From positions 186,854-250,853 of the forward strand of contig NW_013657642.1 of NCBI RefSeq assembly GCF_000142905.1: 64,000 bases of DNA, given 5' to 3'. Origin of the DNA: Thecamonas trahens ATCC 50062 (Eukaryota; Apusozoa; Apusomonadida; Apusomonadidae). This document shows positions 53,509 to 62,134 of the stretch, one piece after another (position 1 is the stretch's first letter; each line of letters starts with the position of its first letter). A model generated the notes under the pieces. That model saw only the letters and a program-made list of their open reading frames with translations. It did no database searches and was not told the origin of the DNA. The translations under genes and the position numbers were made by a program.

Positions 53509-53784
53509 TACCATACGCGGCAGCGACTCGGCCTCCTATCGGGCACCATGGCACCGTCTGTGCCTACCATCGCCCCCATCATATCCTCCCCCTCCTCCCT
53601 CCTCCCCCCCCCTCCTCCCCCTCATCATGAAAACCCGAGTCATCGTCGACCATGTCAGGCACCCCCATCCCCATCCACCTTGCCGCCACTCCCTCTACTC
53701 CTCACATGTGCCACTTCTCCCTTTCACGTGCTCTCATCCACCGGCCTCCTCTCCCCCTCCCCACCCCCTCACCCTCACCCCACC

Positions 53785-56700
53785 ATGAGCCATTTCCTCT
53801 TCTTGGCAATCACACTTGGGATTGCCCTTTCTGCCGCAGCTCTACCACCGCCGAGCCATCCGCCTCCTCCGCCTCCTCCGTCAGCATGCTGGCTCTGCGG
53901 CGTCGACGGCGTGGTCAACATCGACGAGCCAACTGTCATCGATGGCCGGGTGTGCGAGGCACACGGCACCAGTCCCGTCCTTACGGGTTGCATCGCCGTA
54001 CACAACACCTCGCTGAGCCTCTTGCACGTCTCAATCCGTCTTTCTGATGAATCTATGGAGCTGTGCGCCTTTAGTCCAACCAACCGCCCAGTCACTGTCT
54101 TTGGGTCGGAGGCCCAGCTCCGCCTCGACTCGGTCTCCATCACCGGCCCGACGGCGCTGCAGATGATCTCCTCAGGAGTTCCGTCCAACGGCGGCGGTGT
54201 ATACTTTGATGCTAGCGCGACACACAACATCGCGCCCGGATCGTGGTCTAAAGTCACCATTGCTGCCACGACCGCCACAAACTCGGGGCCGGCCGTGTAC
54301 TTTGACGTCGAGACCGTGCCCGCCAACGCACGAGCCGCGACAGATCCGACCAAGGCCAACATCGCGTACGCGAGCTCCTGCACGTCACTTTATGCTGTAG
54401 GCTCTGCGTCGCCGCGTGGCAGTCGGTCGTACATCCCGGCCGCTCCAATGGTCGACATGGGCGTTCCATCGTTCTTTACCGACCTCGAGTATGCCGACGC
54501 TCTGGGTATGGTGCCCGGCATGCCGTTTCTGCTCACAACAACCTCCATCGACGACTTTGGTACCCGCCTCTTTGACTTTGATCGGCCGATCGTCGTCTCT
54601 GGGGCAGGCCAGCCCAAGACGCAGCTTACCATCCTCAATATCGATTCGTACCGAGGGTCGTGGACAGACTTCCTGCCTCAAGTGGCTCTGCCGCCCCATC
54701 AGGCCATTGGTCCCGCTTCGCGCAACAGTCCAGGACTGATCAATGTCTCGTTGTCTGTTGACCCCACTGCATCTGTCGACCAGATGACCGTGTCGTACAG
54801 CTTTGTGCTCCCGTGGGTTCCGGACGGCTCCATCTGCAGCCCGGGCACCTTTAATCTGGCGCCCTCGTTCAGCTTCCAGTCGTTCTGCCTGCCGTGTCCG
54901 GTTGCCGACACTGATTGCGTCGTGGTTGACTTGCTCCGCAGCAACCGCTTGACTATCGATGCTGGCGCGGTCGTCATTCCGACCGCCGCCGACGTGCTCG
55001 AATCCATCATGACCAGCTTTGCTGAACAGCCGCCGGTGGAGTTTGAAACCCAGTTTGATGCCACCGCGTTTGTGCCTGATGACTTTGCGAGCAACGCCAA
55101 CTCATTTCCAACGCCGCCTATTGTTCTCGCTTCATGCCCGATCCCGGAGGCCTGCCCCGCAACCCAGTGCACGACGCGGTGCACGCTCTCTGGCAACTGC
55201 ACCATGGTCTGTGTCCGAGAGTCGAACACCGGGTGCGCCACAGGCTACACATCGTACCTGTGCGCCCGGTGCATGCCAAGTTACTTTCAGCGCGTCGATG
55301 GCAGCTGCCGGATGTGCAAGGGCAGGCCTTTCTATGCCATGATCCCGCTTATCGTTCTCGGTGTGGTGGGCATTCCCGCACTCGCCTTTCTCCTCTACGC
55401 CCGTCCGCCGTCGCACCGGAGCCGCGAGGTCCAGGCTCGACCTGCGCCCACCGCGATCAACGGCATGGTCTCGGTTGCGGTCTCGGCAGCCGCACCGGTC
55501 CCTACCTCGTCCTGGGTCACTCGCAACTGGGAGGAGCTGGTTCTCGGCGGTGTCGAGCTTGCCTTTGCCATCATGCTCCTGGTCCTGGACGTTGTTGAGC
55601 TATGGGAGGTGGCGCTTGCAGTGGTGAGTCTGGCCGCTCTCTTTCTCGCCATCAAGCTCTCGCACGGCACCCAGCTTCCTGCTCACCAACACGCGGGCGA
55701 GATTGATGAGATGCGCCCGTTGCTCTCTGCAGGGGACAAAAGTGATGACGAGGACGGCCTTGAAGCCGTAGGATGGGACGCCGTCGAGTTGCTCATCAAG
55801 ATTGCGGCGTCGCTGCTGCAGATTCAAGCTGCGGTGCTGATGCGGCTGTTTGCTATTGCGGCCACCATTACGTCATCGTCGACTGAGATCGGCGCCGAGA
55901 CGGAAGCGCCGGAACAGCTACGGGGCCTCGCTGTTGTCTTTGAGCGGCTCTCGTTCCACGTCTCGGGCCTGGAGTGCGTGTCGTCGAGCGCCATCTCGTT
56001 CGAGACTCGGTACTATCTCCAAGTCGCGATCCTGCCTGCGGTGCTGTGCGTGGTGACGGCGACGTGGTTCGTTCGCTCACGTTTTGCGAGCAGCGCCGAG
56101 CAAGCGCACCTGGCGACCAAGCGCGACGCGGCGCTTACGACTGTCTTCTACTACCTCGTTTTCCCGGTCATTGGGCTCTCGGCGGCGCAGCTCTCGCACG
56201 CGTCGCCGATCGTGGACGGCCAATTTGCCAACCCGAACTCGGCGCCGCAGTTCCAAGTCCTCACCGCCGCCCCGTGGCTTGTTCGTGGCCAAGCATCGGT
56301 CGATGGCATGACGACTGTGGCCGGGATAACCTTTGGCGTGTCGGTTGCCGGCTCGGCAATCCTGTTTGGCGTCGTGGCGTGGCGCAAACTGCGCGGGCTG
56401 AGCCTCGGCGGGCTCAGCTCGCTGGTCTCGGGCTACAGTGACGGCCTGTGGTGGTACGAGGCCGTGTTTTGGACGCGCCGGATTGTGCTCGCCTACGTGC
56501 TCTCTGTTCCGCCGCAGATGGCGCTGGAGGTTCCGCTCACACTGGCGGTCTTCCTCGCCCTCCACGTAGTGTGCGCGCCGTTTTCATCGCAAATGGCCAA
56601 CGCGCTCGATAGCATTGGCCTCGCCCTCCTCGCCATCATGTACGCGTACGCCTCGACGATTCCAGCCGAGGAAGGAGTTGTCCTTGCCGCTGTCGGCAAC

Positions 56701-56814
56701 GTGGTGTACTCGCTGTGCATTGTGGCGGGCATCCCGGTCGTGCTCGGAGTGCGGTTTCTGCTGCAGCGGCAGGCTGAGCGGGCAAGGCGGAGTGTTGCCC
56801 TTGTGGCCGAGTAA
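53785..56814 (+). CDS. Large surface protein: ectodomain, Cys-rich module and about nine membrane helices
   Basis: A 1,009-residue protein. The ATG at 53785 gives a clear signal peptide (MSHFLFLAITLGIALSAAAL); the frame open upstream is a C-rich leader. Residues about 30-440 are an extracellular beta-rich region, possibly a right-handed beta-helix as in polymorphic membrane proteins. A Cys-rich module follows (CPIPEACPATQC to CARCMPSYF and CRMCKG), similar to the GCC2/GCC3-EGF type just before a membrane. Then come some nine helices, with charged loops between. Such ectodomain plus multi-TM proteins form large families in free-living protists; receptor or TRP-like channel roles have been suggested, but none can be assigned here. 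The TAA stop is followed by A. Confidence 0.7.
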   Translation: MSHFLFLAITLGIALSAAALPPPSHPPPPPPPSACWLCGVDGVVNIDEPTVIDGRVCEAHGTSPVLTGCIAVHNTSLSLLHVSIRLSDESMELCAFSPTNRPVTVFGSEAQLRLDSVSITGPTALQMISSGVPSNGGGVYFDASATHNIAPGSWSKVTIAATTATNSGPAVYFDVETVPANARAATDPTKANIAYASSCTSLYAVGSASPRGSRSYIPAAPMVDMGVPSFFTDLEYADALGMVPGMPFLLTTTSIDDFGTRLFDFDRPIVVSGAGQPKTQLTILNIDSYRGSWTDFLPQVALPPHQAIGPASRNSPGLINVSLSVDPTASVDQMTVSYSFVLPWVPDGSICSPGTFNLAPSFSFQSFCLPCPVADTDCVVVDLLRSNRLTIDAGAVVIPTAADVLESIMTSFAEQPPVEFETQFDATAFVPDDFASNANSFPTPPIVLASCPIPEACPATQCTTRCTLSGNCTMVCVRESNTGCATGYTSYLCARCMPSYFQRVDGSCRMCKGRPFYAMIPLIVLGVVGIPALAFLLYARPPSHRSREVQARPAPTAINGMVSVAVSAAAPVPTSSWVTRNWEELVLGGVELAFAIMLLVLDVVELWEVALAVVSLAALFLAIKLSHGTQLPAHQHAGEIDEMRPLLSAGDKSDDEDGLEAVGWDAVELLIKIAASLLQIQAAVLMRLFAIAATITSSSTEIGAETEAPEQLRGLAVVFERLSFHVSGLECVSSSAISFETRYYLQVAILPAVLCVVTATWFVRSRFASSAEQAHLATKRDAALTTVFYYLVFPVIGLSAAQLSHASPIVDGQFANPNSAPQFQVLTAAPWLVRGQASVDGMTTVAGITFGVSVAGSAILFGVVAWRKLRGLSLGGLSSLVSGYSDGLWWYEAVFWTRRIVLAYVLSVPPQMALEVPLTLAVFLALHVVCAPFSSQMANALDSIGLALLAIMYAYASTIPAEEGVVLAAVGNVVYSLCIVAGIPVVLGVRFLLQRQAERARRSVALVAE

Positions 56815-56894
56815 AGTGTAGTCGACCTCTATGTGGTCTTTATTCGCTGACGTACTCCTGCTCTTGCGTGGAGCTGACAGTCGAGGCAACCACG

Positions 56895-58888
56895 CTATGC
56901 CTCGCTACCCACAAGCAGGGCCCATGCGCGCTCGAGACGCTCCTTGGCTTCCACAACCTCGTCGACCCCACCGTCGCCGCCAACGTTGGAGGCGATCCAG
57001 GCCGAGGCCTCAGAGAGCATGAGCGCAAAGTCGCTCTTGTTGCCGACCGAGTCGTCAACCTTGTTGAGCTCGCGCTCGAGCTCCGAGACGTAGGCCTGGA
57101 GAGCGTCCATAGCGGCCTGGCGCGCCACCTTTGCGCGTTCGGCCTCTTCAAAGTCGCGCGCTGTGGCGGAGAGCTCGGCCTTGGAGTCGTCCGAAAGCAG
57201 GCCCTTGTACTGGTCGATCTTGACCGACTCGGAGATCTCCACATCGCCCTCCTTGACCACAGCCTCCACCTCCAGAATGCCGTTGGCGTCGATGATAAAG
57301 GTGACGTTGATCTTGAGCTTGCCGCGCGGGCGCGGCGGGAGCGGGAAGACGGTGAACTTGCCCAAAAGTCGGTTGGAAGCGGCAAGCGCCGACTCGCCCT
57401 CAAACACCTCGATGATGGCCTCTTCCTGGTTGTCCTCGTTGTTGTAGTAGGTCTTGGTGTGCCGGTACGGAATGGAGGTGTTGCGCGGGATGATGACCGA
57501 CATCTTCCCGTTGTGAAGCTCGATGCCGAGCGAGAGCGGCGTCACGTCGAGCAGGGTGAGCCCGGAGAGCTTGGTGCCGGCCTTGGCCTCGGTGGAGAGC
57601 GAGAGGTTGGCGGCCTGGATGGCCGCGCCAGCCGCCACAGCCTCGTCGGGGTTGATACGCTTGTTCAGCTGCTTGCCGCCAAAGTAGTTCTCCAGCATGG
57701 ACTGAACCTCGGTGATGCGGGTCGAGCCACCGATGAGGATGACCTCGTCCATCTCCTCGGGGGCAAGGCCGGCGTCGGCCAGCGCCGACGTCACCGGCGC
57801 GAGGCACCGGTCGAGCAACGGCTGCACGAGCTCGTTGAACTTGGCCCGCGTGATGTTGGCGTCAAAGTCCTCGCCGTCGTACAGCGAGTCGATCTCGATG
57901 GTGGCCATGAGCGAGACGGCAAGCGAGTGCTTGGCCTCCTGGCACTTGGACTTGAGCTTCATCATCGACTTGGCGTTGGTCCGCAGGTCGACCCCGTTCT
58001 CGGCCGCGTACAGCTCCACAAAGTGGTCCACGAGCGCGTTGTCAAAGTCTTGCCCTCCAAGCTGCGAGTCGCCGCAGGTGGAGCGGACCTCAAACACCCC
58101 GTTGTCCACGGTGAGGACGGTGACGTCGAGCGTGCCGCCGCCGAGGTCAAAGATAAGCAGGTTGCGCGCGGCATCATCGGAGATCTTCTCCAGGCCATAG
58201 GCGAGCGCTGCGGCCGTCGGCTCGTTGATAATCCGCTGGACCGAGAGCCCGGCAATCTCCGCAGCGTCCTTGGTCGCCTGCCGCTGGGCGTCGTTGAAGT
58301 AGGCCGGAACCGTGATGACCGCCTGGGTCACCGGCCGGCCGAGGTAGTCCTCCGCCACGGCCTTCATGTTCATCAGCACCGCAGACGAGACTTCCTCGGG
58401 CGGGATCTTGAGCGTCTCGCCGTTGAAGGAGACCTCGTACTGCGGCGTGCCGGCGTCCGAGCCCGAGACCTTAAACGGCCAGATGGCGAGATTGGCCTGG
58501 ATGGACTCCTCGTCAAACTTGCGGCCGATGAGCCGCTTGGCGTCATACAGCGTGTTCTTCGGGTTACGCCCAGCCTGCCGCTTGGCAGCCTCACCCACCA
58601 GCCGCTCCGAGTTGCGGTACGCCACCCACGACGGCGTCGTCCGGTTGCCCATCCGATTGGGTATGATCGACACGCCCGAGTTTTCCCACACGCCGACACA
58701 CGAGTACGTGGTGCCTATGGCCAGGCCGGACAGCAGTGAGTGCGCACAGCACCAGCCTCCACCACGCACATGTCCTCTACGCCCTGTGCCCTCCCCCCCC
58801 TCCCCTTCTTTCCCCCTTCCCCTTCTCTGGTCTCCGTACCCAGGTCAATGCCAATGGCTGTCGCCGTCGTTTCCGAGGAAGCTGCCAT
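56895..58888 (-). CDS. Cytosolic Hsp70-type chaperone without EEVD, two exons
   Basis: Exon 1 is 58840-58888 (MAASSETTATAIGIDLG) and exon 2 is 56895-58714; the 125-nt intron begins GTACGG and ends CATAG. The junction restores GIDLGTTYSCVGVW, the Hsp70 ATPase signature. DLGGGTLDVTVL and ILIGGSTRI are also present; the substrate domain follows (TLLDVTPLSLGIE), with a shortened lid. The protein is 622 residues and ends LVGSEA: no EEVD for TPR co-chaperones, no KDEL and no organelle presequence. That fits a ribosome-associated (Ssb-like) or otherwise divergent cytosolic Hsp70 rather than the inducible SSA/HSPA1 type. It is convergent with the surface protein gene. Confidence 0.93.
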
Positions 58889-59436
58889 GTCGCGGGAGCA
58901 GAGCTTGTGACTCGGCGGGCGCGAAAGAGAGATATGCAGGGTTCAAGTGGTTGGACACCATCTGCCGGTATCACGCACTACCACCCAGTATCACCCAGTA
59001 TCGGTCACCACCAGCCACCAGTATCAACCAGGATCACCCAGTATCGGTCACCACCAGCCAGTATCAACCAGGATCACCCAGTATCGGTCACCACCAGCCA
59101 GTATCAACCAGGATCACCCAGTATCGGTCACCACCAGCCACCAGTATCAACCAGGATCACCCAGTATCGGTCACTATCAGCCACCATCACCTAGTATCGG
59201 TCACCATCAGCCACCACCAGCCACCATCACCCAGTATCGGTCACCATCAGCCACCACCAGCCACCACCAGCCACCATCACCCAGTATCGGTCACCACCAG
59301 CCACCACCAGCCACCATCACCCAGTATCGGTCACCATCACCAGCCACCATGACTCGCACATGCATCCATCTCTCCCCTCCCCTACCCACTCCCTCCCCCC
59401 ACACACACACGCCATCCACACGCCACACTCCTTACA
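58889..59436. promoter_or_regulatory. Divergent promoter region occupied by a GTATCGGTCACC minisatellite
   Basis: Between the Hsp70 start (minus) and the multipass protein start (plus). From about 58975 to 59345 it is an array built on CACCCAGTATCGGTCACCA and CCAGTATCAACCAGGATCA, grading into shorter CAGCCACCA units at the right end. Nothing coding is supported. Confidence 0.75.
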
Positions 59437-60753
59437 ATGGGCCTCCACACCTCATCCACTGCATCCGTCGCCATGGATGCTTCTGGCGTCGTCCTCCTCG
59501 CTGCGCTCACAGCCACAGCTGTGGCGGCGGCAGGCACCGCCGTCCGGGCGAGGTCGGGCGGCCGAGACGCTGGCCGTGCAGTCATGGATCGCCTGTGGGC
59601 CTGCCGCAACGCAGTGGTGGTTGGCACGGCCTCAGCATACGCTCCCGTTCTGCTGCTTATGGTCCTCGCTGCCCCGCTGGTTGTGCCTGCTGCCGCCAAC
59701 CCGGCGCTGACCTGGACCCTCGGCCTGTGGCTCGTCCTCCCTCTGGTCGAGTACGCCTCGCGCGACAAGGCCGATCTCTCCCGCCGCCGGCCTTTGGTCA
59801 CCATCTCGCGCTTGATCTTTGCTCCAATGGTCCTAGTTGCCGTCACCAACGCAGTCTCGTCGGCGATTACATTTGGCGAGATCGCCACCTTGCGCGATTG
59901 GAAGACGCTGGTCATCGCGCCCACCGCTGCCATTATCCCCTATGCGGCTGTCGTAGCCGGCCTCAGCCTCATCGCCTCTGTCGTGCTCACGGCCTTGCCC
60001 ACACTGTACCACCGCTGGATTCCATACGCCGCCACCGCTGCCTACGCCGGGATTGATGTCCTTTGGATCGCTGGCTACCTCAACGGCGTCATGCGCATCG
60101 CTGTCGACGGGCCGCAAGACATTCCCAACACCAGCGCAGAGTGGTCGGAGGTGAAAGTGGACTTGCGCGCACGAGCCGCCCTCGTTGAGGCCTGCCTCAT
60201 TCTTCTCGTCCGCTTTCTCCCGCTCGTCACGCCTGGCACGGCGCCCAGCCGGCGGCTGCTGCCGCTGAGCGAGGTGCTGCTCGAGACGCTCGAGCTGGCC
60301 CTCTTCCCCATCTTTGCTCTTATCATGCAGCTGGCGCTCATGTGCAACAACTGCGTGCCGCCGAAGAGCATGGCCAGCAATCTTGGACTTATCAGCGAGA
60401 CTACCACCATCATGCCAGCCGTCATGGTACCGATTGCTGCGCTCATCGTCGTGGTCCTCGTCCTGGGCGCAAGACTACATGCCCGTGCCTCTCCCGGTCT
60501 CCATCTCGCGCTTGTCCTCCTTCCAATCGGCCTTGTATTCGGCCTTGCCGTCAGCATACTTGAGTTTAGCAGCATCCTGCCGTCGACAGCCACACACATC
60601 TCCATCATGCCGACCGTCATCTCTCCGACACACGCATCCGAGACACTGGCACACTACGCATGGCTTGGCGCCGCGGCATGGGCCGCACTCCACATCCACG
60701 CCCACATCGCCGACTGCTTCTCGGAGCGCGATGAGGACAGTGAGGACGCATAA
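59437..60753 (+). CDS. Polytopic membrane protein, about ten helices
   Basis: A 438-residue protein from the ATG at 59437. Hydropathy by eye shows ten or eleven hydrophobic segments, with short polar loops (RDKADLSRRRP; DGPQDIPNTSAEWSEVKVD). An MCNNCVPPKS loop between helices contains two Cys. The C-terminus is short and acidic (SERDEDSEDA). I recognise no transporter signature. The helices are rich in Ala, Val and Leu as in secondary carriers. It is convergent with the next gene, 45 bp between stops, and the TAA stop is followed by A. Confidence 0.6.
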   Translation: MGLHTSSTASVAMDASGVVLLAALTATAVAAAGTAVRARSGGRDAGRAVMDRLWACRNAVVVGTASAYAPVLLLMVLAAPLVVPAAANPALTWTLGLWLVLPLVEYASRDKADLSRRRPLVTISRLIFAPMVLVAVTNAVSSAITFGEIATLRDWKTLVIAPTAAIIPYAAVVAGLSLIASVVLTALPTLYHRWIPYAATAAYAGIDVLWIAGYLNGVMRIAVDGPQDIPNTSAEWSEVKVDLRARAALVEACLILLVRFLPLVTPGTAPSRRLLPLSEVLLETLELALFPIFALIMQLALMCNNCVPPKSMASNLGLISETTTIMPAVMVPIAALIVVVLVLGARLHARASPGLHLALVLLPIGLVFGLAVSILEFSSILPSTATHISIMPTVISPTHASETLAHYAWLGAAAWAALHIHAHIADCFSERDEDSEDA

Positions 60754-60798
60754 ATCGTCGCCGCCTACCGACCAGGGCGTCGCCGCCACTCTGCGGGC

Positions 60799-61923
60799 TT
60801 AGCCGCGCGACTGCGAGGCGCGTGAGAGCCGCAGCACAATCGCCGCTGTCTTGGCCACAGTCTCTCCCTCGAGATCAACGGTGGCTTCGTCGTCGGCGCC
60901 ATCAGGCGGCGTCGCCGCCACCAGATCCAGACTCATCACCGCAGCAACTCCGAGCGCGTCTAGCAGCTCAGGCTGCGAGAGCGCACGCATCGGTGCCTCG
61001 CCCTCATCGGCAAGAACCCGGAAGAGAATGACCAGCGCGCGCCGAAGCGCAAGCGGAAGTGAGGTGGTGCGGACAAGAGCCACAACCTCGGTCGCCAGCC
61101 GGGTTCCGAGAAAGCTCTCGATGTTGGACCGCGAGCCGACTAGGGCGGCGGAGAGGACCCGCGCAGCTGCAACAGCAATGCGGCCGAGCTTGGACGGCGC
61201 ATCGCCCGAGACCAGAGCAGTCATGGTGGCTACCAGGACAGCAAGGTACGGCGACAACGCGTCCTTGGCCGACTCGCACACCAGCGCAAGACCCTCGACC
61301 ACCAGCAGGCCATCAAAGATCTCGTTCCACCCAATGCGCTCGGTAAAAAGCGGGCCCGAGTCCGGATCGCCTAGCGCCGACGTCGCTGTTCCGCCGGCGC
61401 GGACAAGCGCGTCGGTGTCGACGTCCGGGAGCTCAACGCCCTCGTAGTTGGCCAGAGCCTCAAGCGCCCGCGCCACTGCCGGCGTCAGCAAAAGGCCATA
61501 GGTGACATGCGAGATGACGCTCGCCGTCACGTTGGTCTCGTCCGCCGCCTGGCACGCGCACAGCGCCCGCAGCGGGCCGTCCGCATCGCCCAATCGCCCT
61601 ATCGCGCCCGCCGACGCCATCGAGCTCCGCGGCGTGCTGCCGTCGACGCCTGCACCACCTCTGCCCGCCGCAGCTGTTCCCGCCGCGCAACCCGCCGCAA
61701 GCGCCGCTGCCACCGCACCCATCGGCGTCACCACCTCTGCACCCGCAAAGCCCGTGCTCGTCATGTCGGCCGCAGGCTGTGGCCCATCGGTCACGCTCTG
61801 CACAAGCTCCAGCAGCTCGGCCAGAACGCCGGCCCGGAGGTACGAAAACCGTGCCTCGCGAAGCCGCGCCAGGGCACCTGCCAGCGTCGCCCGCATGGTG
61901 AGCTCCGGGTAGACCGTGGCCAT
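60799..61923 (-). CDS. Hypothetical alpha-helical (ARM/HEAT-like) protein
   Basis: A 374-residue protein if started at the ATG at 61923 (MATVYPELTMRATL). The frame stays open to an ATG at 62151, but the extra 76 residues come from a C-run and look non-coding or intronic. The protein is Ala/Leu-rich with repeated helices (LAGALARLREARFSYLRAGVLAELLELV; SPYLAVLVATMTALVSG; IAVAAARVLSAALVGS), like an ARM/HEAT solenoid, broken by Gly/Ala linkers. No family recognised. A competing frame upstream (MPQIKQHSRKSGSAKATKQE) might be a first exon. Confidence 0.5.
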   Translation of the reverse strand: MATVYPELTMRATLAGALARLREARFSYLRAGVLAELLELVQSVTDGPQPAADMTSTGFAGAEVVTPMGAVAAALAAGCAAGTAAAGRGGAGVDGSTPRSSMASAGAIGRLGDADGPLRALCACQAADETNVTASVISHVTYGLLLTPAVARALEALANYEGVELPDVDTDALVRAGGTATSALGDPDSGPLFTERIGWNEIFDGLLVVEGLALVCESAKDALSPYLAVLVATMTALVSGDAPSKLGRIAVAAARVLSAALVGSRSNIESFLGTRLATEVVALVRTTSLPLALRRALVILFRVLADEGEAPMRALSQPELLDALGVAAVMSLDLVAATPPDGADDEATVDLEGETVAKTAAIVLRLSRASQSRG

Positions 61924-62134
61924 GGCCAATGGTGGGGTGGAGAAAGGAGGGGGGAGGGGGGGGGGGGGGGGGAGGGAGGGGGGCAGGTCTGGCGTCAAGT
62001 GGCTTGGCCTTGGCCTCGCGCCACGTGCTGGCGGAGAGGGAAACTTTCCGCGGACGGACCGACGGCTCTTGCTTCGTCGCCTTTGCGCTGCCGGACTTGC
62101 GGGAGTGTTGTTTGATTTGGGGCATCTGATAAGG

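Noticed and set aside
56868-58739. A 623-codon plus-strand open frame across the whole Hsp70 gene
   Set aside because: It is the mirror of the Hsp70 coding strand in GC-rich DNA with third-position bias. Antisense frames over Hsp70 are a known source of false genes; it has no domain of its own.
58975-59345. Reading the repeat array as an extended exon with a QYRSPP-type repeat protein
   Set aside because: Frames are open only because the unit lacks stops; no start, splice site or neighbour supports it.
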